Positions 33,356-44,100 of a stretch of 45,134 nucleotides of DNA are shown piece after piece; positions within the stretch are counted from its first letter, which is position 1; each line of letters opens with the position of its first letter. The notes under the pieces were generated by a model. The model ran no database searches, was not told the origin of the DNA, and saw only the letters and a list, made by a program, of their open reading frames with translations. The DNA is taken from NCBI GenBank assembly GCA_017434555.1, contig JAFRFB010000028.1, positions 1 through 45,134 on the forward strand. Direction: 5' to 3'. Source of the DNA: Methanobrevibacter sp. (GTDB lineage: Archaea > Methanobacteriota > Methanobacteria > Methanobacteriales > Methanobacteriaceae). Both the position numbers and the translations under genes were made by a program.

Positions 33356-34657
33356 ATGAATTACAAGATTACTTTAGATTCCGATGAAGTGCCTAAAAAA
33401 TGGTATAATATTTTGGCAGATTTGCCTAAAGCACTTCCGGAACCAAAAAATAGTGAGGGTAAAAATCAGATTGCAGATTTACAAAAAGCATTTACCAAAT
33501 CCGCTTTAGAACAGGAATTTGCTTCTGATAGGTATATTTCTATCCCTAAAGAAGTTAGAGAATTATATATGCAAATGGGTAGGCCTTCACCTTTATTTAG
33601 AGCTACTAGGCTTGAAAAATTTTTAAATACTCCTGCTAAAATTTATTATAAAAGAGAAGATACTTCTCCTACAGGATCCCATAAATTAAATTCAGCTATT
33701 CCACAAGCTTATTTTGCTAAAAAAGAAGGCGTTGAAAGGTTAACTACTGAGACTGGTGCTGGCCAATGGGGTACTGCATTATCACTTGCTTGTAATATGC
33801 TTGATTTAGATTGTACTGTTTATATGGTTAAAGTTTCTTTCAATCAAAAACCTGACAGAAAAAATATCATGCATATCTATAACAGTAATGTTTACGCTTC
33901 ACCAAGTGAAAATACTCAAATAGGTAGAGATATCTTAAAAGAAAATCCAGACCATCCAGGTTCTTTAGGTGTAGCTATTTCTGAAGCTATGGAAGAAGCT
34001 TTACTTAATGAAGAGGTTAAATATTCATTAGGTAGTGTTTTAAATCATGTTATGTTACATCAAACTCTAATAGGTCAGGAAATTAAACTCCAGCTTGAAA
34101 AAGCTGAAGAAGAAGCTGATGTCATGATTGCCTGTGCTGGCGGTGGAAGTAATTTGGCCGGATCATTTTTCCCATTACTTAAGGATAAGTTAGATGGAAA
34201 TTCAGACACTGAATTTATTGCAGTTGAACCAAGCGCATGTCCAACATTGACTGAAGGTACTTATGATTATGACTTCGGTGATGTTAACGGCTTTACTCCT
34301 ATGCTTAAGATGTTTACTCTAGGACATGATTTTGTTGCTCCTACAGTTCATGCTGGCGGATTAAGATATCATGGAATGTCTCCAATTGTTTCATTATTAA
34401 CTAAAGAAGGATATATTTCCCCTAGATCAGTTCATCAAAAAGATGTATTTGAAGCTGGAATTACCTTTGCACGTAATGAGGGTATTGTTCCTGCACCTGA
34501 AACTACTCATGCTATTAAAGTAGCTATTGACGAAGCATTGAAATGTAAACAGACCGGTGAAGAAAAAACTATTGTCATGAACTTCTCAGGTCATGGTATG
34601 CTTGATTTAAAAGGATATGCATCTTATTTTGAAGGTACAATGCAAAATGCAAAATAG
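33356..34657 (+). CDS. trpB2: Tryptophan synthase beta chain, TrpB2 type
   Basis: This 433-residue PLP enzyme condenses indole and serine to tryptophan. It is the long TrpB2 form, marked by the N-terminal extension and the RPSPLFRATRLE segment. The PLP lysine is Lys110 in TGSHKLNSA, ETGAGQWG follows, and the CAGGGSN phosphate loop is near 260. TrpB2 proteins usually lack a TrpA partner interface; no trpA is present here. The gene is alone, with an operator-like TGTACA pair upstream and a hairpin terminator immediately after the stop, so it appears to be an independent tryptophan-regulated unit. Confidence 0.92.
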   Translation: MNYKITLDSDEVPKKWYNILADLPKALPEPKNSEGKNQIADLQKAFTKSALEQEFASDRYISIPKEVRELYMQMGRPSPLFRATRLEKFLNTPAKIYYKREDTSPTGSHKLNSAIPQAYFAKKEGVERLTTETGAGQWGTALSLACNMLDLDCTVYMVKVSFNQKPDRKNIMHIYNSNVYASPSENTQIGRDILKENPDHPGSLGVAISEAMEEALLNEEVKYSLGSVLNHVMLHQTLIGQEIKLQLEKAEEEADVMIACAGGGSNLAGSFFPLLKDKLDGNSDTEFIAVEPSACPTLTEGTYDYDFGDVNGFTPMLKMFTLGHDFVAPTVHAGGLRYHGMSPIVSLLTKEGYISPRSVHQKDVFEAGITFARNEGIVPAPETTHAIKVAIDEALKCKQTGEEKTIVMNFSGHGMLDLKGYASYFEGTMQNAK

Positions 34658-34690
34658 TGTGATTTTTCACACTTTATTTTTTTTATAGTA
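34656..34690 (+). terminator. Hairpin-T terminator of trpB2
   Basis: AGTGTGA (34656-34662) pairs with TCACACT (34667-34673) around a four-T loop and runs into a T-rich tract with an unbroken run of eight T. It begins on the last two bases of the stop codon. Confidence 0.7.
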
Positions 34691-35117
34691 ATAACTTATA
34701 ACTTATAACTAATACTTATTTCTTATTACTTATCACTTATAACTAATAACTTATCTCTGAAAACAAATACTTTATAAGGTTGAAGTTATAAAATATAACT
34801 TAATAGTTAAAAGTTAAATCTTTTAACTTATTAATAATAACTTAAATGTTAAAAGTTATTTCATATAACTTATTCATATTAACTTAAAATTTATCACTTT
34901 TAAGTTTGAAGGTTTAACTTATCAATTCTAAGTTATTCCTTCGTTCTTAGAAGTTTTAGGCTAAAATTTTGAAGTTATTCATGTTAACTTATAATTTATC
35001 TCATTTAAGTTGGGGGGTATAACTTTTTTGTTATACCTTTTAACTTAAAAGTTCATGTTAACTTATAATTTATCTCATTTAAGTTGGAGGATATATTGCA
35101 TATCTTCTAACTTAAAT
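34691..35117. repeat. AACTTA inverted-repeat array upstream of parA (candidate centromere/operator)
   Basis: About 430 bases contain more than twenty copies of AACTTA or TAAGTT. Many are arranged as perfect inverted repeats: AAGTTATA/TATAACTT (34783-34801), AGTTAAAAG/CTTTTAACT (34805-34828), AACTTAAAA/TTTTAAGTT (about 34881-34906) and GGTATAAC/GTTATACC (35016-35037). A longer direct repeat of 36 bases occurs exactly at 34978-35013 and 35052-35087, with a degenerate third copy at about 34873-34909. No open frame runs through it. It sits between the trpB2 terminator and the ribosome site of parA, a position typical of parS or parC sites and operators of segregation genes. Confidence 0.7.
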
Positions 35118-35142
35118 ATGATTTTGATAGGAGAATTTTTTA

Positions 35143-35919
35143 ATGAGCGAAGTAATAGCAGTAATGAATCAAAAAGGAGGTTGTGGAAAGACTACTACTG
35201 TTGTTAATACCGCAACTTCACTTGCAGTAATGGGTAAATCTGTTCTGGTAGTGGACATGGATCCTCAGGCTAATGCAACAACAAGTTTTGGTATTGATAA
35301 AAACGAGTTAGAAAATACCATTTATGATGCAATCATAGGGGATATAAATGTCAAAAAAGCTACAATTCCAACATTTATAAAAAATTTATTCATTATTCCA
35401 AGTAATATTTCATTAAGTGGGGTAGGCGTTGAGCTAAGCCAGAAAGAAAATTATCATATTATCTTAAAGGAAACACTTAAAGACGTTATTCCACTGTTTG
35501 ATTACATATTCATTGATTTACCTCCTTCATTAGGTGTAATTACCGTAAATGCATTAGTTGCATCTGATAGTGTATTAATACCAATTCAGGCTGAATATTA
35601 TGCACTTGAAGGTGTTGCGGATTTAATTAACACCATTAAACTTGTTGAACAGAGACTTAAAAGTCCAACACCAATCAAAGGTATTTTACTTACTTTATAT
35701 GATAAAAGGACTAGATTAAGCAGAGATGTTTACAAGGAACTTAAAAGTTACTTTGGTAAAAGCAATCTTTTATTTAAGACTATCGTACCAAGAAATATCA
35801 GATTGGCTGAAGCACCAAGTTTCGGAAAACCATGTTTGATATATGATCCAGATAGCACTGGAACTAAAGCCTATTTAAAATTAGCAAAAGAAATTTTAGA
35901 AAGGGACGGAAGTGATTAG
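35143..35919 (+). CDS. ParA/Soj-like segregation ATPase
   Basis: This 258-residue protein has a deviant Walker A KGGCGKT at 11-17 with the signature first Lys, a Walker A' DMDPQANAT (about 39-47) and the FIDLPPSLG Walker B (about 125-133). It carries no N-terminal DNA-binding extension, so it is the short chromosomal Soj type rather than a plasmid P1-type ParA. In bacteria such ATPases bind DNA non-specifically and are driven by ParB. An AGGAGA ribosome site is at 35129-35134. The next gene starts one base after its stop and encodes a protein with a ParB-type ParA-stimulating peptide, which fixes the pair as a functional unit. Confidence 0.9.
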   Translation: MSEVIAVMNQKGGCGKTTTVVNTATSLAVMGKSVLVVDMDPQANATTSFGIDKNELENTIYDAIIGDINVKKATIPTFIKNLFIIPSNISLSGVGVELSQKENYHIILKETLKDVIPLFDYIFIDLPPSLGVITVNALVASDSVLIPIQAEYYALEGVADLINTIKLVEQRLKSPTPIKGILLTLYDKRTRLSRDVYKELKSYFGKSNLLFKTIVPRNIRLAEAPSFGKPCLIYDPDSTGTKAYLKLAKEILERDGSD

Positions 35920-35920
35920 A

Positions 35921-36481
35921 ATGACACGTGGGCTTGGCAAAGGATTAAATTCTTTAATACCAGAAATTTATGACGAAAATTTTGACAGTAATGGGGCTCA
36001 ATCATTAGAGGATATCTTAAACGAAAAATCAGATGAAGATATTGCTGAAAAAGAAACTAATGAGGATATTGTCGTTGAAGAAACTGAAAAAGATGATAAT
36101 AATGAGCCTGAAGTAGATGAAGTAGATGATAATGATGAAGAAGATAATGACGAATCAAACGAAACGTCAGATAAGAAAATCCAAGAAAAAGACGATGAGG
36201 ATACTAGCCCATCCAAAGACGTATCTGGCGATAAAGATACTGAAGAAGGGTTATCAGATTCACAAGATGTCAAAAAACAAGAAAATGTAGCTGAAGTTTT
36301 AGATATTGTTGATAAAAATCCAAGAATAACATTGTGGTCTTCAAGATCTGCTGCAGTATTTAGATATTTAAGAAAAACTGAGCCAGAATTTAGTATTAGT
36401 CGTGAGGCTTCTATATTAATTGATGAAGCAGTTTCTAAAAAATATCCTGATATCTGGGATTTATTTGAGGATTTAAAATAA
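35921..36481 (+). CDS. Short acidic partner of ParA with a ParB-type N-terminal peptide
   Basis: This 186-residue protein starts MTRGLGKGLNSLIPEIYD. That sequence matches the GLGKGL-xx-LI peptide at the N-terminus of ParB/Spo0J that stimulates ParA. After it comes a very acidic, low-complexity stretch of Asp, Glu, Ser and Asn (about residues 25-120). The protein then ends with a conserved-looking helical region of about 55 residues (ITLWSSRSAAVFRYLRK and SISREASILIDEAVSKKY). The CTP-binding and helix-turn-helix domains of ParB are absent. The C-terminal part could be a ribbon-helix-helix-type or other small DNA-binding dimer, but this is not clear. The ATG at 35921 lies behind AGTGAT; a GTG three codons earlier overlaps parA. 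It is tail to tail with the radical SAM gene, with no gap. Confidence 0.72.
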   Translation: MTRGLGKGLNSLIPEIYDENFDSNGAQSLEDILNEKSDEDIAEKETNEDIVVEETEKDDNNEPEVDEVDDNDEEDNDESNETSDKKIQEKDDEDTSPSKDVSGDKDTEEGLSDSQDVKKQENVAEVLDIVDKNPRITLWSSRSAAVFRYLRKTEPEFSISREASILIDEAVSKKYPDIWDLFEDLK

Positions 36482-37597
36482 TTAAAAATTTTCTAACAAG
36501 CTTTGGTAAGCTCCGTCTATTTTAATATATTTTTCAGCCCTGTCAATAACCACACCTAATTTTTTTAATTCATTTTTATTTTTAAAGGGCATTTTTTTTC
36601 TAATAGAAATTATTTTTCTGGCAGATTTTACACCGATTCCTGGTACACGAATCAGTTCCACAAATGGTGCGGAGTTAATTTCTACAGGAAATATATCCAT
36701 ATTTTCTGCAGCCAGAATCTTCGGATCTTGTGTTAATGAAAGTTGGTTGTTTTCATCAAATACTAATTCATTAAGTTTAAAATGATAATCATTAAGTAAA
36801 CTGTCTGCATTATATAATTTTGCGGTTCTATCTGTACTGCAAGCTTCTTTATTTTCGAAATCTGTCTCTTGAATTGGTGAAAATGCTGAGAAGTATGTTC
36901 TCTTTAATTTAGTTTTATTGTATATTTTTTCCATTCTATGTAGAATTTCCCTGTCACTTTCATCATTTGCACCGACAATTAATTGGGTGGTGTGGGTAGA
37001 GTTTGGATATGTAGTACTTTTGCCATGTAAATTATCAATCCATTTCAATCTTTTTAGGATATCTTTATTATAATCTTTTGTAGATGACAGTTCAGCAAGA
37101 CCTGATGGTGTAGCAGCTTCTATATTAATACTGACTCTATTTGCAAGTGCCATCGCTCTTTTAATTGAATCTTTGGAAGCTCCAGGTACAATTTTTAAAT
37201 GTATATAATCATCATATCCATAATCTTTTCTTAGGATTCTAATAGTTTCTATTGTTTTTTCCATTGTAAGATCTTCATTTTTATCAACACCTGAACTTAA
37301 AAACAAACCGTTTACCAAACCTCTATTGTAATAGTTTAGAAATGCATTTGCAAGTTCTTCGGGTGCAAGTTCAAGTCTTGTAAAGTTTCTTTTTGATTGG
37401 TTAATACAGTATTTACAGTCATTTTTACATTTATTGGTTAATAAAGTTTTAAATAGTGGAATTTGACAGCCATTATTTCCAGTAGCATGATAAATTCCAG
37501 GCAGATTGACTTGTGAACTTTTGTTATGATTGACATAATCACATAAATCATACTGTGCTGAATCAGTTAAAATTTTCATCTTCTCTAAAGTACCCAT
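36482..37597 (-). CDS. Radical SAM protein with a C-terminal helix-hairpin-helix domain (putative DNA modification/repair)
   Basis: This 371-residue protein has a radical SAM cluster motif CKNDCKYC (Cys57, Cys61, Cys64) that holds the 4Fe-4S centre. The barrel covers about 50-280, with GLFLSSGV, LKIVPGAS and the THTTQLIVGAND segments. The last about 60 residues, with IRVPGIGVKSARKI, form a ComEA-like helix-hairpin-helix that binds DNA or RNA. This composition is that of the family annotated as putative DNA modification/repair radical SAM proteins, usually found beside a DUF4130-type partner; no such partner lies here. The start is uncertain between ATGs at 37597 and 37579. Confidence 0.82.
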   Translation of the reverse strand: MGTLEKMKILTDSAQYDLCDYVNHNKSSQVNLPGIYHATGNNGCQIPLFKTLLTNKCKNDCKYCINQSKRNFTRLELAPEELANAFLNYYNRGLVNGLFLSSGVDKNEDLTMEKTIETIRILRKDYGYDDYIHLKIVPGASKDSIKRAMALANRVSINIEAATPSGLAELSSTKDYNKDILKRLKWIDNLHGKSTTYPNSTHTTQLIVGANDESDREILHRMEKIYNKTKLKRTYFSAFSPIQETDFENKEACSTDRTAKLYNADSLLNDYHFKLNELVFDENNQLSLTQDPKILAAENMDIFPVEINSAPFVELIRVPGIGVKSARKIISIRKKMPFKNKNELKKLGVVIDRAEKYIKIDGAYQSLLENF

Positions 37598-38199
37598 ATA
37601 ATATTAATTATATTTTTTGATATTTATTTTTATTCAAATAATTATATTAGCCTACAATTCAAGTTATTGGATATTTTTTGGCTACAATAGAAAATATTTT
37701 TTTTCTAATTTTCTGTTCGTTATCTATGAAATTATTAGTTTATTTGTAAAGTACCTATAATAACAGTGTTATAAATTGATATTGTCAACTTTTTTTAAAA
37801 TTATTGTTCATAAAAATAAAATTATATCAAATAGATAGTAAATTGATTAATTTATAAATATTTTATTATATATATGTATAGTTTATATATAATAAGCAAT
37901 AATAGAGTAATATTAAGCTATGTTCTTATAAACTATGTTACGATATATTGGATAATTAGCTTATAAAAAAAATTAATAATGTGACATTATACTGACTAAA
38001 ATCAAGATTTATATAAATCCATTGAGTTGGTTATATAATTTAAAATTCACGGTGATGAGGTAGTTATATAATATTTTTTCCCGCTTTTTTAAAACAAGCA
38101 TCATATTATTAATTAATGAGGTTTAAATTAAGAGAGATATTAAAAAGTCAACTAATATATAGGTGATATATAGTTTAAAATAATTATTCAGGTGAATTT
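37598..38199 (+). promoter_or_regulatory. AT-rich leader and promoter region of the adhesin-like gene
   Basis: The gap is about 600 bases of AT-rich sequence with several TATA-like stretches. The best placed is TTTATATAAA at 38008-38017, which would start transcription near 38040 and leave a leader of about 160 bases. A GGTGATGAGG at 38052-38061 resembles a ribosome site, but no open frame follows it. The ribosome site for the adhesin gene is AGGTGA at 38190-38195. I see no tRNA or other RNA gene. Confidence 0.5.
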
Positions 38200-41100
38200 A
38201 TGAAAGGTAAATCGATTTTATACATATTATTATTGTTGATTATTTTATCTGCTAGCATTGGAATAGTTTGTGCTAGTGAGGATATTGCTGATTCAACAAC
38301 TGATTCATATTCCCCAGATGAAATTGTTATTTATGAGGGGACTTCTGAAGTATCATCACACGCTTCATCGGATGAAGCAGAAAATGATGTTTCACTTGGA
38401 GTAACAAATGATGTTTCCTTTAAGGAAAATGAAAGTAAAAACACATCACAAATTGCTTCTGCAGAGAGTAAAAGTTTATTGGGAATAAGTAATGAGGAGG
38501 ATTATGTTCTTCAAGCAAGGGTTATTCCGGTAACAGGAATGTGGTTCGGTGATGTAAGAAATGCAATTGATCAAGCAGATAATGGAGATATCATAGATCT
38601 TGGAGGAAGAGAAATAGTTGGGTCATATCCTAACGGTAACCCTAGCATATCAACTGATAAACAATTAACTTTTATTAACGGTATTTTTAATGCTGGTAAT
38701 GTTACTTCGATTAATATTAATAAACGTAATTTTATTCAAAATTGTAAATTTGAAAATATAACTTTTAAAAACTTTAATGATACATGTATGTATCCGAATT
38801 TCTTTATAAACTGTACATTAAGGCATGTTACTTTTGAAAATTTCACCCTTGCTGTAGCGGGTTTTGTTATTAGAAATTCTGATTTATATGATGTAAACTT
38901 TACAAATTGTCATTCTTTGGCACCAGAGGATGAAAATGATTATGAGTATGCTGCAATGGCTGTAACATATAATTCTGTTTTAGACCATTGTAATTTTGTT
39001 AACTGTACAACTAATAGACACTCCGGTGCGATTTGTATCGCTGGAGAAAACGGTAATAGGGTAGACGTATTTAATTCAAATTTTATAAATTGTAGCGCAG
39101 GTGTTGGTGGAGCAATTTATGTCCACGGTAATAAAGCAATCAACGAAAATTACCACTCAAACATTATAAATTGTACTTTCATTGGCAATTCTGCAACTCA
39201 AAGAGGTGGAGCTTTAGGCTCAAGTCAAAATTATCTTGTTGTTAAAAACTGTACTTTTGAGAATAATACTGCAAAACAAGGTGCAGCTTATATGCTTGCA
39301 GGTATTTCACACGGTTTGGATGGAATTCCTGAAGGACATTATAATACTATTGTAGACTGTTACTTTAGAAATAATACCGGTACTGAAGAAGGTGGAGCTG
39401 TCCACATTACTGGTAATAACAATGCCTTTGTAAACTGTACTTTTTGGGATAATTATGCAACTAACGGAAACGGTTCAGCAATTTACATTCACGGAGAAAA
39501 TTCATCTGTAATCGATTCTGATTTTCATGAGCATGAGTGTTCAAGAGGTACTGTATTTATTATAGGAAATAATACTTTAATTGATGGCTCAACATTTGAT
39601 AATAACTCTGCTTCTAGAGGTGGAGCTGGTGTTTATGTAGTTGGTTATAACACTTTAGTTAATAATTCCGTATTTAATAATAATGATGCAATCTATCATG
39701 GTGGAGCTCTGCATTCCGAAGGGGATAATCTTAGAGTATTGAATTCTAATTTTACTTCAAATACTGCAATTGCTTCAACAGATAACATGGAACAGGGTTT
39801 AGGTGGAGCTATTTACATTAAAGGAAATAATTCTAATATTTCTCAGTCTTATTTTGAGAATAATATTGCACGTAATGGTTCTGCTATTTATAATAGAGGT
39901 CAAAACTTAACTATTGAAGACGACACATTCATTGAAAATCAGGCTTGGAGTTATCTTTTAACTACAGTGTCCGATAAAGAACGTATTTATTATGATCCTG
40001 ATGGTGTTGTCACGATTAATGTTACACATAAAGGTGGAGATAACATTATCAATGCTATTTATAATGATGGATCACCTGATAATATATTCTTTTTAAATGT
40101 AACATATGAGTCTTCTCTAAACAAAACACAAAACACTGGAAATGTAGTTATCAATCCTGTTGACGGTGTTGAAAAAAGTGAAAACGGTACTTTAATTTAT
40201 CAGGATGCACGTGAAGATTTGCAGAATATCACGATTATCGTGACACATCTCGAAACGGGCCATGTTGTTATTAACTTTACTTCACAAACTGGTATTTTAG
40301 GTAATACAAGTGTATCTGAAAGAGGTCTTCTTCCAGGAAATTATTCTGTTAACGTGACTCACATTGAAGATGGTTTATATAAATTTATTACAAACACAAC
40401 TTACTTTGAAATTTTACCTGTTGCCGATTTAGCTATTGAAAAATTTGTTTCTGATAAAACTCCTGATTTTGGAGATGAAATTGTTTGGACACTTAAAGTA
40501 ACAAATAATGGTTACAACGATGCAACAAATGCTTATGTAATTGATAAATTACCTAACGGTTTAATATTTGTTGATTCTGATGGAAATTATAATGCAACAA
40601 CCGGACGTTGGGATATCGGGGATTTAGCCTATAATGAAACAGTTTATTTAAAAATTAGAACTGTTGTAAATATTACAAACACCACTATTTTGAACATTGC
40701 AACAGTTAATAGTAGCACTTACGACCCAAATGAAACAAATAATATAGCTAACAACACTACTAAACCAAACACACTTGCAGACTTAGCTGTAATTAAGCTA
40801 GTATCCAAAGAAACTTCCGTTATTGGAGACGAAATTGTTTGGACTATTGTAGTTACCAATAATGGTCCGGATATCGCCGTTAATGCTTACGCTATTGATA
40901 AGTTGCCTTCTGGTTTGCTTTATAAGTCTGATGATTCTCAGGGTAAATATAATTCTACTAGTGGTCGTTGGGATATTGGTGATTTAGCTAAAGGCGATAC
41001 AGCTACTTTAAAAATCATAACTAAAATTAACACTGATAATACAACTATTGTAAACAATGTTTTTGTTAATTCAAGTACTCCTGAATCCAATACTACTAAT

Positions 41101-44100
41101 AACAATGCTTCAAATAAGACTAAAGTTCTTGAATCTAATTTTGAAGTTGAAAAGATTACCATTACACCTCTCGTCACTCTCGGCGATCAGGTTACTTTCC
41201 AAATTGTTGTAAGAAACACAGGATTAACAGATTTAACTGATGTATTCATTGAAGAATCAAGTTATGATGGATTGATATTTAGCCATAACTTAACCCAAAC
41301 TCACTGGAAACATTCCATTGTAAATGGTAAACATAGATGGACATTAATAAACAAATTGGGTGTAGATGAATTGGCTTCATTAACTTTGGTCTTTAACACA
41401 ACTAAAGAGGGTAATTTCACTAATGTTGTTGTTGCAGGCAGTAATGAAACTGAAAATAAAACAGCCAAAAATAATACAACTGTAGTGACACCTAAATTCG
41501 CTGTTGAAAAGCTTAGTTTAACTCCATTTGTTAGTGTCGGTGACCAAGTAATCTTTGAAATAGTTGTAACTAATACAGGTTTAGTAGATATAACAGACAT
41601 GTTTGTTGAAGAATTTGAGTATGACGGTTTGGTATTTGATTATGCTTATCGTTTAGGTAATTGGGTTAAAGATAATAATGCGAACATATGGAGATATTCA
41701 AAAGTTTTAACTCCAGGTGCGGTAACTAGTTTCTTTGTAGTCTTTAATACTACCAAAGAAGGTAATTTCACAAACATTGTCGTTGCAGGTGCTAATAAAA
41801 CTGATAATAAGACAGGTAATAATACTACTGAGGTTGTTGAGCCTAAGTTTGTTGTTGAAAAGCTTAGTTTGAATCCTTTGGTTGCAGTTGGTGATCAGGT
41901 TACATTTGAAATTGCCGTAACCAATACCGGACGCATAGATTTAAATGGAGTTTTTGTTGTTGAATCTGAGTATGACGGTTTGGTATTTGACCATGCTTAT
42001 GGTTTAGGTGATCATTGGGTTGAAAGTGTTGAAGATAATAAGCATAAATGGACTTATAAAGATGTGTTGACTCCTGGTAAAGCTCATGGTTTCTTTGTTG
42101 TATTCAATACTACTAAGGCAGGTAATTTCACAAATGTAGTTGTAGTCGGTGCTAATAAAACTGATAATAAGACAGGTAATAATACTACTGAGGTTGTTGA
42201 GCCTAAGTTTGTTGTTGAAAAGTTTAGTTTGAATCCTTTGGTTGCTGTCGGTGAACAGGTTACATTTGAAATTGCCGTAACCAATACTGGTGAAATTGCT
42301 TTGAAAAACTTGTTCGTTGTTGAATCTGAGTATGACGGTTTGGTATTTGACCATGCTTATGGTTTAGGTGATCATTGGGTTGAAAGTGTTGAAGATAATA
42401 AGCATAAATGGACTTATACTGATGTATTGAATCCTGGTAAAGCTCATGGTTTCTTTGTTGTATTCAATACTACTAAGGCAGGTAATTTCACAAATGTAGT
42501 TGTTGCCGGTGCTAATAATACTGAAAATAAATCAGCCAATAATACTACTGAAGTTGTTAAACCTGAATTCAGTGTAGAAAAAATAGCTTTAGATCCTGTT
42601 GTTCATGTAAATAATTTAACTAAATTTGAGATTGTTATTCAAAACACTGGAAAAGTACCAATAACAGGATTATTCTTAGAAGAGACAGATTATCAAAATT
42701 TAACTTATAAAACATTTATAGATACTGATGACTGGTTTTATGTAATAAATGAAAAATACTCCTGGACATATCCAAAGGTTTTAAAGCCAGGAGATATTGT
42801 AACATTAATAGTTGTATTCAATGCAACTGAAGTGGGTAATTGGACAAACACAGTAACTGCAGGTGCAAAAAATGTTGAAAACAAAACTGCAAACAATACT
42901 ACTGAAGTTCTTGAAAATCCACCATATGACCCAGAATGGAATGCAACTAATCCGAATATTAGTATTGAAAAAATTGCATTGGACAATTTAGTCATAATAG
43001 GCAACACTGTTATATTTGAAATTGTTGTCCGCAATACTGGAGATAAAAGATTACATAATGTTACAGTTCATGAAAAATTCGATGACGGTTTGGAATTTAT
43101 CCGCATGATTGATAATTCGGAATTATGGATTGATAATAATGATTTAAGCTTTACATTAAATAGTACACTCTATAAAGGTGAAACACTTAAGTTTTATGTT
43201 GAATTCAATACAACCAAACTAGGTGTTTTAAGAAATATTGTAAATGTAAGCTCAAATGAAACCGAAAATAAAACTGCAAATGATACAGTTGAAGTAGTTG
43301 AGCCTAAATTAGAAATTAATAAGGTGGCAGTTAATTCTACTGTATTTGTAGGTAGTCAAGTAGTATTTGAAATCCTTGTTAGAAATACTGGAAAAGTAGA
43401 TTTAAACAATGTATTAGTTAAAGAAACTTCCTATGATGGTTTGACCTATGATGGATGGTATGATGATACAGGTTTATGGACTAAAAACAACGATTTAAGC
43501 TGGTCTTTAAAACCTAAATTGGTGTCTGGTGAATATCTTGGTTTCTTTGTTGTTTTCAATACTACAAAAGTAGGTAATTTCACTAATGTTGTTGTTGTAA
43601 AATCTGATGAAGTACCTAATGAAACAGATAATGATACTGTGAAAGTTTTAAAACCTGAATTATCAATAAGTAAAGTAGCAATTAATAATATTGCAGAAAT
43701 CGGAGATCAAGTAACCTTTGAAATTCTTGTTCGAAATACTGGTCAGGTTCCTTTAAATAATTTGGTAGTTAATGAAACTTCATTTGATGGTTTAATTTAT
43801 GACACATGGCATGATGACACTGGCTTATGGATTAAAAATAATGATTTAAGCTGGTCTTTAAAACCTACTTTATCTGTTGGTGAATATCTTGGTTTCTTTG
43901 TTGTATTCAATACTACAAAAGTAGGTAATTTCACTAATGTTGTTGTTGTAAAATCTGATGAAGTACCTAATGAAACGGCTAATGATACTGTAGAGGTATT
44001 TAAACCTGAATACACAATTGAAAAAGTTACTATTAATCAAACAGTTCTTGTCGGTGAACAAGTAATTTTCGAAATCGTTGTTCATAACACTGGTAAAATA

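Noticed and set aside
34691-35117. CRISPR array
   Set aside because: The repeats are short, often inverted and not separated by uniform unique spacers; no cas gene is near.
37598-38199. Hidden small gene or tRNA in the leader of the adhesin gene
   Set aside because: No open frame with a ribosome site and no cloverleaf or T-loop sequence was found; the GGTGATGAGG at 38052 leads to an immediate stop.
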